A DNA stretch of 64,000 bases from Actinoplanes sichuanensis (GTDB lineage: Bacteria; Actinomycetota; Actinomycetes; Mycobacteriales; Micromonosporaceae): assembly GCF_033097365.1 (NCBI RefSeq), contig NZ_AP028461.1, forward strand, positions 5,766,001 through 5,830,000. The letters are read 5' to 3'. The notes under the pieces were generated by a model. That model ran no database searches, was not told where the DNA came from, and saw nothing but the letters and a program-made list of their open reading frames with translations. Of this stretch, positions 54,504-63,288 are shown in pieces. The position numbers and the translations under genes are program-made. The first letter of the stretch is position 1, and every line of letters starts with the position of its first letter.

Positions 54504-55403
54504 TCAGAGCCGGCTGCGGAGCTGGTTCACGACCGCGGTAGCGGTGTCGGCGGGAATGGCGAAACCGAGGCCGACACTGCCGCTGCTGTCGCCCGCGGTG
54601 GCGATCGCCACGTTGATGCCGATCACCCGGCCCGAGGTGTCGACCAGGGCGCCGCCGGAGTTGCCCTGGTTGATCGGGGCGTCGGTCTGTAGCAGGCCGG
54701 ACAGTTTCTCGTCGCCGGTGTTCACGCTGCGGTTCAGAGCCGAGACGATGCCTGAGGTCACGGTGCCCTCCAGGCCGAGCGGAGCGCCGAACGCCAGAAC
54801 CGTGTCGCCGACCGCGACGCTGTCGTCGGTGGCGAACGTCACCGGGGTGAGGCCGGTCAAGCCGGTCGCCTGCACCAGGGCCAGGTCGTGTGTGGTGTCG
54901 GTGGCGACCACCTCGGCCGGTACGGTCTGGCCGTCGGACAGTCGCACGCTGACCGAGCCGTCGGATTCGATCACGTGGTTGTTGGTCAGGATCAGGCCGT
55001 CGGCGGAGAGGATCACACCGGAGCCCAGGGACGACGATCGGGCGCTGTCGACCAGGACCGTCACGATGCTGGGCTGGACCTTCGCCACAATCGGGGCCAG
55101 GTCGGAGGTTTCGGTGATCGTCGCCGCGGAAACGGCCGCGGCCTGGGCCGGGCTGGAACCCAGATAGTCCTCGGCGAGGTACGCCCCGCCCGCGCCGCCG
55201 CCGGCGATCAGCACCAGGATCGCCGCGCCGCCCGCGATCCGCTTCATCCACCGGGGATCACGCGGAGTGCCGACCATCATCGGCGGAACATGCGTCGGCG
55301 GGAGGTCGTAGGTGACCCGATGCCGCCCGTACGGGCTCCGCGCATCGTGGCCGCCGCCGGCCTGGTCGTCATTCCGGGAGGGGCGCGTCATCAGGTCCGT
55401 CAT
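54504..55403 (-). CDS. HtrA-like trypsin-fold serine protease without PDZ domain
   Basis: 299 residues from ATG 55403. A cytoplasmic N-terminus (about 1-52) and one membrane helix (IAGGAAILVLIAGGGAGGAYLA) are followed by a chymotrypsin-fold domain. His is in ILTNNHVIE, Asp in THDLALVQ and Ser in INQGNSGGAL. The protein ends after the protease domain, so the usual HtrA PDZ domain is absent. It should act at the outer membrane face in protein quality control or signalling. Confidence 0.92.
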   Translation of the reverse strand: MTDLMTRPSRNDDQAGGGHDARSPYGRHRVTYDLPPTHVPPMMVGTPRDPRWMKRIAGGAAILVLIAGGGAGGAYLAEDYLGSSPAQAAAVSAATITETSDLAPIVAKVQPSIVTVLVDSARSSSLGSGVILSADGLILTNNHVIESDGSVSVRLSDGQTVPAEVVATDTTHDLALVQATGLTGLTPVTFATDDSVAVGDTVLAFGAPLGLEGTVTSGIVSALNRSVNTGDEKLSGLLQTDAPINQGNSGGALVDTSGRVIGINVAIATAGDSSGSVGLGFAIPADTATAVVNQLRSRL

Positions 55404-55831
55404 GTGATCGACTCTGCGCCCGAAGGTTGTTCCGCAGCGGTGAGCCGTCTGTGACTTCGCTGTGCCCGCCGGTCGCCCGTCCGGGTGGCTCCGGCGCGGC
55501 AACGCCGAACCCCCGATCCGGCGTCTAGGGTCGGCCGGGTGTTTCTCCCCCAGCCATTCCCGGGCAATCCGGCATCAATCCTCGTTCCCGATCCGGCAGA
55601 GTCGGTCGGCGCCCACACGATCCCCGAATCGCCCACATCAGCGGCACCCGGTCGAGCCGACCACGACGGGAGGCCGCCGCGGGCCACCGGCACCCGGCTT
55701 CTCGGCGAACGCCCGGCCGGACGGATCGGGCGGGCGCGGCCGACAGTGGAGCGACGCCCGTTCGGTCCGACGATCAGCGAGCCCGCCGCGGCGCTCCGTC
55801 GGGGCCGGCCGACCGACTTGCGGGAGGCCCG
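55404..55831. other. 428-bp stretch without a supported gene
   Basis: Open frames here (for example 55462-55974 and 55485-55835) lack ribosome sites and have Arg/Pro-rich shadow composition. It should contain divergent promoters for the HtrA-like gene and the lipoprotein gene. No clear hairpin or repeat was found. Confidence 0.3.
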
Positions 55832-56299
55832 ATGACGCCGCCGGGACCGATGACGCGGCCGAATCACCGAACGACGCGGGAGACCCACCGATGGGCGGCC
55901 GGCCTCGTGACGGCGGCAGCCGTCACGGTTCTCGCGGGATGTGCGAGCTCGCCACCCGTACCACGTTGGGTTGATCCGGAAGCGTCCGGCGCAACGCCTG
56001 CGGTGAGTGACGCGGTGGCCGCGCCGTTGATGGAGCCGTCGGCGTCGGCGGATGCCGCGGAGTTGGTGGCCTCGGATGAGCGCTTCGTCGCCGCGGTGCG
56101 TGGGCGGTTGTCCGACGCGACGGTGGATCTTCGAAATGAGGAGATCACCGAGATGGGCGGGCAGGCGTGCGCGGCGCTGGCCGCCGGACAGCCGCGGCGG
56201 GCGGTCGTCGAGGAACTGGCCGGGCACGGGCTCCCCGATGCCGCCGCCCGTGAGCTGGTCATCCTGGCCCGGTCCACCCTGTGCGACGGTGCGGGCTGA
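55832..56299 (+). CDS. DUF732-like secreted lipoprotein
   Basis: 155 residues. A hydrophobic signal ends in a lipobox (AAAVTVLAGCASS, Cys about 37). The C-terminal 70 residues (DERFVAAVRGRL, GGQACAALAAGQPRRAVVEEL, ARSTLCDG) match the DUF732 pattern of two conserved Cys and short helices. ATG 55832 or the later ATG 55850 could start it. Anchored on the outside of the membrane; function unknown. Confidence 0.7.
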   Translation: MTPPGPMTRPNHRTTRETHRWAAGLVTAAAVTVLAGCASSPPVPRWVDPEASGATPAVSDAVAAPLMEPSASADAAELVASDERFVAAVRGRLSDATVDLRNEEITEMGGQACAALAAGQPRRAVVEELAGHGLPDAAARELVILARSTLCDGAG

Positions 56300-56558
56300 A
56301 CCCGTCGAGTCGGACCGGCCGTGCGCTTTCGGCCGATCGGGCTTCCGGAATGTCCGGATAGCCGACGGCTGAAGCCTGGTTTGCCGGCCGACCCGGTTCC
56401 TGAACCCGCGGGACCGCGTTGAGCGCGATGACGACCACGGGCCGACCCATCGGATCGGCCGAAAGTCGCAGAGGCGCACAGGGTTTGGAGACGGTGGGCA
56501 GATGTTCGGCACAGGTCACGCGGAGATGCTGGGATCACCCACTACACGGGAGGTCACG

Positions 56559-56840
56559 ATGTCAGCACGAGGAATGCTCAGCCTGGTCGGCAACGCCGTC
56601 GGCGGCCTGATCGGCTGGTCGGAGCCGGTTCCGCCGGCGGACCCGGAGGTGCTGCGGGCACTGTTCGCCGACCTCGGCGTGCGGGTCGGGCCGGACCCGG
56701 CGGAGCTGGCCGAGGCGGTCAGCTACTTCCAGGCGCGGACCGGACTCCCGACCGACGGCGAGGCCGGTCCGCGCACGGTCCACCTGCTGGCCCGGTATGC
56801 GGCCGAGGCGCGGGAGATCAACCAGATCCAGGCGGCCTGA
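56559..56840 (+). CDS. small peptidoglycan-binding-domain-like protein
   Basis: 93 residues from ATG 56559, GGGAGG upstream. Residues about 28-85 resemble a PG_binding_1 three-helix domain (EVLRALFADLGVRVGPDPAE, AVSYFQARTGLPTDGEAGPRTVHLL). No signal peptide is obvious. The domain may bind a partner instead of cell wall. Confidence 0.65.
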   Translation: MSARGMLSLVGNAVGGLIGWSEPVPPADPEVLRALFADLGVRVGPDPAELAEAVSYFQARTGLPTDGEAGPRTVHLLARYAAEAREINQIQAA

Positions 56841-56938
56841 CCCTCCCGAGGGGATGATTGTCCGTTTCCAACATGATTTGCCCGGTGTTGTCAGGGTTGC
56901 AGGCGCCGAACAACGGGGCCGGACAACCGGAGGACGCC

Positions 56939-57346
56939 ATGGAACGTCGCACCATCATCCGCACGAGTCTCGCCGCGCTGGTCGCCTCGTGCGCCGTCGC
57001 CACGATCACCCCGGCCGCACCGGCCACGGCGGCGCCGGTCCTGGCCTCGTCGATCACACTCGACCGCTCCGGCGGTTTCACCGGGCGTCACGACACGTTC
57101 GTGGTCACCGGCGCCACCCCGAACGGCCGGCCGGCGCTGCGGATGGTCAGCACCCGCCAGTTCCTGCGGCTGCGCGGCTCCTACCAGCCGAAGAACCCGT
57201 GCTGCGACCGCTACGTCTACGAGCTGACGGTAACGTACCGCAATGGTTTCCATAAGAAGGTCTCGACCGTGCAGGGCACCCCTGGTGTCCCGCAGATCCT
57301 GTGGGACGTCATCGGCGAGGTCGAGCGGGTCGGCTCGGAGTCCTGA
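56939..57346 (+). CDS. secreted hypothetical protein
   Basis: 135 residues from ATG 56939 with GGAGG upstream. The signal peptide reads RRTIIRTSLAALVASCAVATITPAAPATAAP. The mature part is small and beta-rich with a Cys-Cys pair (NPCCDRYVYELTVTYRNGF). No family recognised. Confidence 0.65.
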   Translation: MERRTIIRTSLAALVASCAVATITPAAPATAAPVLASSITLDRSGGFTGRHDTFVVTGATPNGRPALRMVSTRQFLRLRGSYQPKNPCCDRYVYELTVTYRNGFHKKVSTVQGTPGVPQILWDVIGEVERVGSES

Positions 57347-57361
57347 CCCCGGACGGCTCGG

Positions 57362-58060
57362 TTGATCACCTTCTACGACGACGCCACCGGTGAACAGACC
57401 AGGCTCACCGCCGCCGAGTTGGGCGCCTGGGCGGCCGCGACGGCGGACCTGCTGACCACCGGGTGTGGGCTGCGCCGTGGCAGCCGGGCCGGAGTACTAC
57501 TGCCGCCGCATTGGCAGACCGCGGCCGTGCTGCTCGGGGCGTGGGCGGCCGGGATCGAGGTGTCGTTCCGGGGCTGGGGTGCGGCCGGCCTGTCGCCGGA
57601 CACCGGGCCGACGCTGGACGTCACGTTCGTCGAGCGGCGGCGGGTCGGCAGCTGGCTTGAGGACGTGCCACCGGCCGGACATCGGTTCGTGCTGGGGCTG
57701 GCGCCCGACGGTGGCCCGACTCCGGACGTACCCCCGGATTATCGTGATTTCGCCCCGGCGGCGCGGGCACGCCTCGGCGTGCCGCCGCCACCGCCGGGCG
57801 GGGTCGAGGCGGGCGCGGCGGCCACCGTCGACGGCACGACCTTCGGGGAGTACGGGGCAGCCGCGGCCGGCATCGCGGCGGCACGTGGTTTCGGCGCGGG
57901 CGACCGGATCCTGGTCGACACGGCGGCCTGTGAGGAGCCGCTGATCTGGCTGATGGCGCCTTTGACGGCGGGGGCGTCGATCGTGCTGTGCGCGAACCTC
58001 GACCGGTCCCGTCTCGACGCCCGGATCGCCGCGGAGGGCGTCACCGGAATGTTGTGCTGA
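57362..58060 (+). CDS. TIGR03089 family protein (truncated AMP-binding-like)
   Basis: 232 residues from TTG 57362. It resembles only the N-terminal part of acyl-adenylating enzymes: FYDDATGEQTRLTAAELGAW, RRGSRAGVLLPPHWQTAAVLLGAWAAG, and a late segment ILVDTAACEEPLIWLMAPLTAGASIVLC. The AMP-binding P-loop motif is missing, so adenylation is not expected. The family is actinobacterial with unknown role. Confidence 0.8.
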   Translation: MITFYDDATGEQTRLTAAELGAWAAATADLLTTGCGLRRGSRAGVLLPPHWQTAAVLLGAWAAGIEVSFRGWGAAGLSPDTGPTLDVTFVERRRVGSWLEDVPPAGHRFVLGLAPDGGPTPDVPPDYRDFAPAARARLGVPPPPPGGVEAGAAATVDGTTFGEYGAAAAGIAAARGFGAGDRILVDTAACEEPLIWLMAPLTAGASIVLCANLDRSRLDARIAAEGVTGMLC

Positions 58061-58090
58061 CGCGCCTGCCACCAGGCGCGGCAGCTTTCG

Positions 58091-58711
58091 TCAGGCGCCG
58101 CGCGGCGGGGTGAACCTGTCGCAGTCGACGCCCTCGGCCAGGCCGAGACTGTCGCCGTTGCAGAGGCGGATCGACGGCAGGGCCCGACTGCCCCACAGGC
58201 GATTGACCTGGGTACGGAACGTCGCCGTCCCCGGGCTGCACAACGCTCCGACGGTGTGCCACTCGATGCCGTCGGCGGGTCCGTTGCGGGTCACCTGGAG
58301 GATGCCGCACGGTGCCTGTCCGGCCACCTTGAGAGTGACGGCGACCTGTGGGTTTCCCTGGTTCGAGGTGTAGACACCGGACGCGGCGGCCCCGGGAACG
58401 GACACCCGGAACGGCAGGCTCGCGGCAATCTGGGCCGAAGGCGCCGCCGCCTTCCTCCGGCCGGCATCCACGGTGCTGGTTCCCGCCGGCCCGCCGGCGA
58501 CAGTGGCGACCGAGCCGCCGGTCGCGGCAGCAGTGACGACGGAGCCGCCGGTGGCGGCGGTAGCGGTAGCGGTCGTTGCCGGGCGGCCGCTGTCCACGGG
58601 CGTCGGGCGGGTCAGCTCACGAACCGCCGCGGTCGCGGTGGCGGGCACGACGAGCAGTGTGGAAGCGACGATGACGCCGCTGATGACGCGAAAGGTCAGG
58701 GACTTGTTCAT
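58091..58711 (-). CDS. secreted hypothetical protein
   Basis: 206 residues from ATG 58711. Signal peptide FRVISGVIVASTLLVVPATATAA, then a Thr/Ala/Gly-rich linker with repeated TGGSV, then a beta-rich domain with three Cys (QAPCGILQVTRNG, GALCSPGTATF, LCNGDSLG). No family recognised. Confidence 0.6.
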   Translation of the reverse strand: MNKSLTFRVISGVIVASTLLVVPATATAAVRELTRPTPVDSGRPATTATATAATGGSVVTAAATGGSVATVAGGPAGTSTVDAGRRKAAAPSAQIAASLPFRVSVPGAAASGVYTSNQGNPQVAVTLKVAGQAPCGILQVTRNGPADGIEWHTVGALCSPGTATFRTQVNRLWGSRALPSIRLCNGDSLGLAEGVDCDRFTPPRGA

Positions 58712-58802
58712 CGCTCTCTCCCGGTGCCGGCTACATTCTCCGGCCCATCCTGGCGACAACCGATACCCACAAATCCGCAAATCGCCGTCGCTTTCGGACA
58801 TT

Positions 58803-59345
58803 TCATCCAGAAGAGTGCGGCAAACCATCCACCTGGAGTCGCCGCCGCATACACACCCGGGGCCAGCGATCGAGCCCGGCAGCCGCCTCGTGCTCCCGCA
58901 CCGCCCGCAGCTCCGGCATGACCACCGCGTCGTCCATCACCTCGAAGCCGCAGCGCCGGTAATAGGGCGCGTTCCACACCACATCGGCGAAGGTGGTCAG
59001 GGTGAGCGCCGGCGCACCGACCCGCACCGCGTGTTCCGCGGCACGATCGATCAGCAGCCGCCCGACCCCACGCCGGGAGAAGCGCGGATGAACCGAAACC
59101 TGCTCGACGTGGACGTTCCCGTCCAGCAGATCCGCGATGAGATAGCCCACCGGTCCGGCGTCGACATCCGGCCCGACGGCGACCCAGGCCCGCCCCGCGG
59201 TCACATAACCGGACAGCACCTCGATCGGGAACGGCTCGTCGTCGGCGATCTCCGGCATCCCGATCTCACGGAACAGCACCCCGGCCGCCCGCTCGATCTC
59301 CTGCAACGCCGGCAGATCCTCGAACCGTGCCTCTCTGATCCGCAT
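58803..59345 (-). CDS. GNAT family N-acetyltransferase
   Basis: 180 residues. It starts MRIREARFEDLPALQEIERA and has the acetyl-CoA binding loop HPRFSRRGVGRLLIDRAAEHA followed by LTLTTFADVVWNAPYYRRCGF. The spacing matches ordinary GNAT proteins. It lies just upstream of paaE on the same strand, 52 bp away, but is read away from the operon end. The substrate is unknown. Confidence 0.85.
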   Translation of the reverse strand: MRIREARFEDLPALQEIERAAGVLFREIGMPEIADDEPFPIEVLSGYVTAGRAWVAVGPDVDAGPVGYLIADLLDGNVHVEQVSVHPRFSRRGVGRLLIDRAAEHAVRVGAPALTLTTFADVVWNAPYYRRCGFEVMDDAVVMPELRAVREHEAAAGLDRWPRVCMRRRLQVDGLPHSSG

Positions 59346-59397
59346 CCGGCCGATTCTGCACCGACCCGGACCCGGCCCGATACGCGTTTTCCGCGGC

Positions 59398-60567
59398 TCA
59401 CTGATCGAAGTCGACCACCACCTTCGCCGCGGCGGGAAGGGACTGGCAGGTCAGCACGAACCCGGCCTCGACCTCGGCCTCCTCCAGCGCGAAGTTCCGC
59501 CGCATCGTCACCGCACCGTCGGTCACCCGGGCCCGGCAGGTGCCGCAAACCCCGCCCTTGCAGGCGAACGGCAGGTCCGGCCGCGACTTCTGCGCTCCGT
59601 CGAGCAGCGTCACACCCTCCGGCACCGGTACGGTCGTCTTGCGCCCATCCAGCACCACGGTGACCTCGCAGATCGGCCCGTCCACGAGCGCCTCTGGTCG
59701 GACCGGCGGTGGCGGAGCCTCGTCCACCCAGAAGAGTTCCCGATGCACCCGCCCGGCCGGCACCCCGAGCTCACCGAGCACCGTGGTGGCGTCGGTGACC
59801 ATCCCGAACGGCCCGCACAGCCACCAGTGGTCGACCGCCTCGACATCGGTCAGGAGCGGCACCAGCTCCCGTAGTCGCGCGGCGTCGAGGCGCCCACTGA
59901 ACAACTCGGACTCCCGCGCTTCCCGGGAGAGCACGTGCACGAGTTCGAGCCGGTCCGGATACCGGTCTTTCAGGTCGGCCAGTTCCTCAGCGAACATGAC
60001 GGTGTCGGCCCGCCGGTTGCCATAGAAGAGCGTGACCCGAGCCCCATCCGAAACCGACCCGGGAAGCCCAGCGGCCGGCGAAGCCGACGATGACCCGGCA
60101 AGCCCGGCCGGCACCGGAGACCGCAGATGCGGCGCCGCCCGATCCAGCCACCCGCCCGCCCGTGATGGACCGGCCGTCACCCCCTCCAGCAGGGACGCGG
60201 CTATCGACAGAACAGGCGTGATCCCGGACCCGGCCGCGATCAGCACATGGTGCCCGCCGGCAGCCAGGTCCGGAGTGAACGTCCCCGACGGCGGCGCGAC
60301 CTCGACCAGATCACCGACCCGGAGATCGTGCACCATCCACCGGGAGATCAGGCCGCCGGGCACCTCCCGCACACCGATCCGCGGCGCGGACCCGACAGGA
60401 GCACAGATCGAGTAGGTACGCCGTTCACCATCGCGGTGCACGGTGAGCGACTGTCCAGGGCTGAACCGGAACGCCGCCGACAACGAAGCCGGAACCTCGA
60501 ACGTGACAGCGACCGCGTCCGCGCACAGCCTGTCGATCGCGGCGACCCGCAGCGGGTGGAATGGCAT
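59398..60567 (-). CDS. paaE: phenylacetyl-CoA epoxidase reductase subunit PaaE
   Basis: 389 residues from ATG 60567. Ferredoxin-NADP reductase-type FAD domain (FSPGQSLTVHRDGERRTYSIC), NAD(P) domain (GGHHVLIAAGSGITPVLSIA to WWLCGPFGMV), and a C-terminal 2Fe-2S ferredoxin domain with CKGGVCGTC plus a distal Cys. It passes electrons from NADPH to the PaaABC oxygenase. A Ser/Ala/Pro-rich insert (about residues 135-178) lies between the nucleotide-binding strands and is longer than usual. It is the last gene of the paa operon here. Confidence 0.93.
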   Translation of the reverse strand: MPFHPLRVAAIDRLCADAVAVTFEVPASLSAAFRFSPGQSLTVHRDGERRTYSICAPVGSAPRIGVREVPGGLISRWMVHDLRVGDLVEVAPPSGTFTPDLAAGGHHVLIAAGSGITPVLSIAASLLEGVTAGPSRAGGWLDRAAPHLRSPVPAGLAGSSSASPAAGLPGSVSDGARVTLFYGNRRADTVMFAEELADLKDRYPDRLELVHVLSREARESELFSGRLDAARLRELVPLLTDVEAVDHWWLCGPFGMVTDATTVLGELGVPAGRVHRELFWVDEAPPPPVRPEALVDGPICEVTVVLDGRKTTVPVPEGVTLLDGAQKSRPDLPFACKGGVCGTCRARVTDGAVTMRRNFALEEAEVEAGFVLTCQSLPAAAKVVVDFDQ

Positions 60568-60568
60568 G

Positions 60569-61060
60569 TCAGATCTCCCGCACGTGTTCGAACGGTTCCC
60601 GGCAGGCGGGGCATCGCCGCAGCTCACGGCAGGCGGTGGCGCCGAACGCGGCGAGCACCTCGGTCGACGGCTGCCCGCACCGGGGGCAGCCGACCGCGGT
60701 CCGCACACCGAGGCTGAGCGGGATCGGCCCGGCGGCACGGCTCGGTGCCGTGCCGGGCGGGGCGATCCCGGCCTCGGCGAGCTTGCGTCGACCGGTCTCG
60801 CTGATCCAGTCGGTGGTCCAGGCGGGCGCCAGCACGGTACGCACTTCGGCCCGCCCGAATCCGGCTCGCCGCAGCGCCACCCGGATGTCGGCCCGGATCG
60901 TCTCCATCGCCGGGCACCCCGAGTAGGTCGGCGTGATGGTCACCAGCACGCCGCCGTCGTCCTGCCGGACGTCCCGGACGATCCCCAGCTCGGCCAGCGT
61001 GAGCATGGGCAGCTCCGGATCGACCACGGACGCGACGACGTCGGCCGCGGTCGCCGTCAC
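60569..61060 (-). CDS. paaD: phenylacetyl-CoA epoxidase subunit PaaD
   Basis: 163 residues from GTG 61060, overlapping the paaC stop by 4 bp. The N-terminal MIP18/DUF59 domain (VVDPELPMLTLAELGIVRDV, PTYSGCPAMETIRADIRVAL) precedes a C-terminal zinc-binding part (CPRCG and CPACREPFEH). PaaD is needed for maturation of the iron-sulfur reductase or oxygenase. Length is normal. Confidence 0.93.
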   Translation of the reverse strand: MTATAADVVASVVDPELPMLTLAELGIVRDVRQDDGGVLVTITPTYSGCPAMETIRADIRVALRRAGFGRAEVRTVLAPAWTTDWISETGRRKLAEAGIAPPGTAPSRAAGPIPLSLGVRTAVGCPRCGQPSTEVLAAFGATACRELRRCPACREPFEHVREI

Positions 61061-61935
61061 CAGGCACCCCCGGGCACCGACCGGGCCAGCCCCTGCATCT
61101 CGTCGAGGATCTCCCCCAACTCGGGCCCGTGCAGCCCGTCCCGCCCATCGGTGTGGGCCGAGGAGGAGACCGGCGCCGCCGGGCCGAGTGTCGCGGTGGT
61201 CAGGACATACGCCCAGACCTCGTCGAACGTGGCCCGCAACCCGGCCGGGTCCACGGCGACGCCCGCCCCGGCGAGCCGGCTCTCCACCGGATGCGGCTCG
61301 AACAGCTCGCCGAGCAGCGGCGTCAGGGCGTCGATCGCCGTCGTCATCCGCTGATGGGACAGATCGGTCCCGTCGCCGAGCCGGACCACCCACTGGGCCG
61401 CGTAGTCCCGGTGATAGGTCACCTCCTTGACGCCCTTGGCCGCGATGGCCGCGAGCATCGGATCCGTTGACCCACTGAGCCGCTGCAGCAGTTCGAGCCG
61501 CCACACCGAGAAGGCGCAGAGCCGCGCCACCAGGTGCGCGAAGTCGTCGTCGGCCCGCTCGGCCAGCCGCACGTTACGGAACTCCGAGAGTGACCGGCGC
61601 ATGGCGAGTTCGTCCTCGTCGCGGCCTCGCCCCTCGGCCATCCCGGCACGGGTGAGCAGCAGCCGGGCCTGGCCGAGCAGGTCGAGGCCGATGTTGGCGA
61701 GGGCCAGCTCGTCCTCGAGCTCGGGCGCGCGGGTGACCCACTGCTGCAGCCGGTGGGACAGGATCAGCGCGTCGTCGCCGAGCATCAGGCAGTACGCGGT
61801 GAGGTCGGCCCGGTCCACCCCGTCCGGCAGGTCGGCGGTGACTCCGGCGAGCGGGTCGCTGAACCCGGTCCCGTAGGCCCAGCGGGCATCGTCCTCATGA
61901 TCGGTGAGCGCGTCGTAGGCGTCGTCGAAGGCCAT
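61057..61935 (-). CDS. paaC: phenylacetyl-CoA epoxidase subunit PaaC
   Basis: 292 residues from ATG 61935. Ferritin-like fold without a complete di-iron site, as usual for the structural subunit: LGDDALILSHRLQQWVTRAPELEDELALANIGLDLLGQAR and VKEVTYHRDYAAQWVVRLGDG. It pairs with PaaA to form the catalytic heterodimer. 10 bp separate it from paaB. Confidence 0.94.
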   Translation of the reverse strand: MAFDDAYDALTDHEDDARWAYGTGFSDPLAGVTADLPDGVDRADLTAYCLMLGDDALILSHRLQQWVTRAPELEDELALANIGLDLLGQARLLLTRAGMAEGRGRDEDELAMRRSLSEFRNVRLAERADDDFAHLVARLCAFSVWRLELLQRLSGSTDPMLAAIAAKGVKEVTYHRDYAAQWVVRLGDGTDLSHQRMTTAIDALTPLLGELFEPHPVESRLAGAGVAVDPAGLRATFDEVWAYVLTTATLGPAAPVSSSAHTDGRDGLHGPELGEILDEMQGLARSVPGGAW

Positions 61936-61945
61936 GGCCGGCTCC

Positions 61946-62233
61946 TCAGATGTGCGGTACGGAGTCGGGGATCGCGTAGTGCGTGGGATGCCGATACACC
62001 TTGTCGCCGCTGGGTTCGAAGAACGACTCCTTGGTGGCCGGGTCACTGGCCACGACCGCGTCGGACCTGACCACCCAGATGCTGACGCCCTCGTTGCGCC
62101 GGGTGTAGAGGTCACGGGCGTGGTGCAACGCCATCTCGTGATCGGCCGCCCGCAGCGACCCGACGTGCACGTGGTTGAGGCCGCGCTTGGCCCGCACGAA
62201 CACCTCGAACAGCGGCCACTCGTGACTGGTCAT
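61946..62233 (-). CDS. paaB: phenylacetyl-CoA epoxidase subunit PaaB
   Basis: 95 residues from ATG 62233, overlapping the paaA stop (62230-62233). The compact family signature is present: [22 protein letters not shown] and [21 protein letters not shown]. It is a small bridging subunit of the oxygenase complex. Confidence 0.95.
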   Translation of the reverse strand: MTSHEWPLFEVFVRAKRGLNHVHVGSLRAADHEMALHHARDLYTRRNEGVSIWVVRSDAVVASDPATKESFFEPSGDKVYRHPTHYAIPDSVPHI

Positions 62234-63288
62234 GACATCCCTTTCGCCGCGTGTGCCGCGGCCGCCTCGCGCACCCACGCACCATCGGAGTCAGCCTCGC
62301 GCCGACGCCTGATGCGCTGCTCGTTCATCGCCCCGCCGCCGGAGATCACCCGTTTCAGCTCGGCCCAGTCGGGCTGCCCGAAGTCGTGGTGGCCACGCTC
62401 GGCGTTCCACCGCAGCTCGGGGTCGGGCAGGGTGACGCCGAGCGCCTCGGCCTGCGGCACGGACATGTCGACGAACCGCTGCCGCAGCTCGTCGTTGGTG
62501 TGCCGTTTGATCTTCCAGGCCATCGACTGCGCCGTGTTGGGTGACTCGGCGTCGGGCGGCCCGAACATCATCAGCGACGGCCACCACCAGCGGTCGACCG
62601 CGTCCTGAACCATGGCCCGCTGCTCGGCCGTGCCACGCATCATGGTCATCAGCAGCTCGTAACCCTGCCGCTGGTGGAACGACTCCTCCTTGCAGATCCG
62701 GATCATCGCCCGCGCGTACGGCCCATAGGAGCTGCGGCAGAGCGGGACCTGGTTGCAGATCGCGGCGCCGTCGACCAGCCACCCGATCACCCCGACGTCG
62801 GCGAACGACAGGGTCGGATAGTTGAAGATCGACGAGTATTTCTGCCGGCCCTCGATGAGCCGCTGGGTGAGGTCACCTCGGTCGGCGCCGAGAGTCTCGG
62901 CCGCCGAGTAGAGGTACAGCCCGTGCCCCGCCTCGTCCTGCACCTTGGCTAGCAGGATCGCCTTGCGACGCAGCGTGGGCGCCCGGGTGATCCACTCCCC
63001 CTCCGGCTGCATGCCGATGATCTCGGAGTGCGCATGTTGCGCGATCTGCCGGATCATCGTCTTCCGATACCCCTCCGGCATCTCATCAGCCGGCTCGATC
63101 CGCTGATCCCGCGCAATCGCCGCCTCAAATGCAACAAACGACGGCAAATCAGCGGAAGCGGGGGCGGAAGCGGAAGCTGGCAAGGAACCCGCAGACAAGG
63201 AAGAGGCGGATCCGGAAGGCCCCGCCGGAGCCGCCGACGAGCCAGAGACCGAAGCCGGCGACGAGTCAGAAGCGGATGCAGCGGTCAT
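62230..63288 (-). CDS. paaA: phenylacetyl-CoA epoxidase catalytic subunit PaaA
   Basis: 352 residues from ATG 63288. Di-iron ferritin-like subunit: ligands lie in [17 protein letters not shown] (Glu, His) and [15 protein letters not shown] (Glu, His). It epoxidises the ring of phenylacetyl-CoA. The first 48 residues are an unusual Ser/Ala/Pro low-complexity extension absent from typical PaaA. An internal start near the [13 protein letters not shown] segment was not identified. The start overlaps the paaN stop (63285-63288). Confidence 0.94.
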   Translation of the reverse strand: MTAASASDSSPASVSGSSAAPAGPSGSASSLSAGSLPASASAPASADLPSFVAFEAAIARDQRIEPADEMPEGYRKTMIRQIAQHAHSEIIGMQPEGEWITRAPTLRRKAILLAKVQDEAGHGLYLYSAAETLGADRGDLTQRLIEGRQKYSSIFNYPTLSFADVGVIGWLVDGAAICNQVPLCRSSYGPYARAMIRICKEESFHQRQGYELLMTMMRGTAEQRAMVQDAVDRWWWPSLMMFGPPDAESPNTAQSMAWKIKRHTNDELRQRFVDMSVPQAEALGVTLPDPELRWNAERGHHDFGQPDWAELKRVISGGGAMNEQRIRRRREADSDGAWVREAAAAHAAKGMS

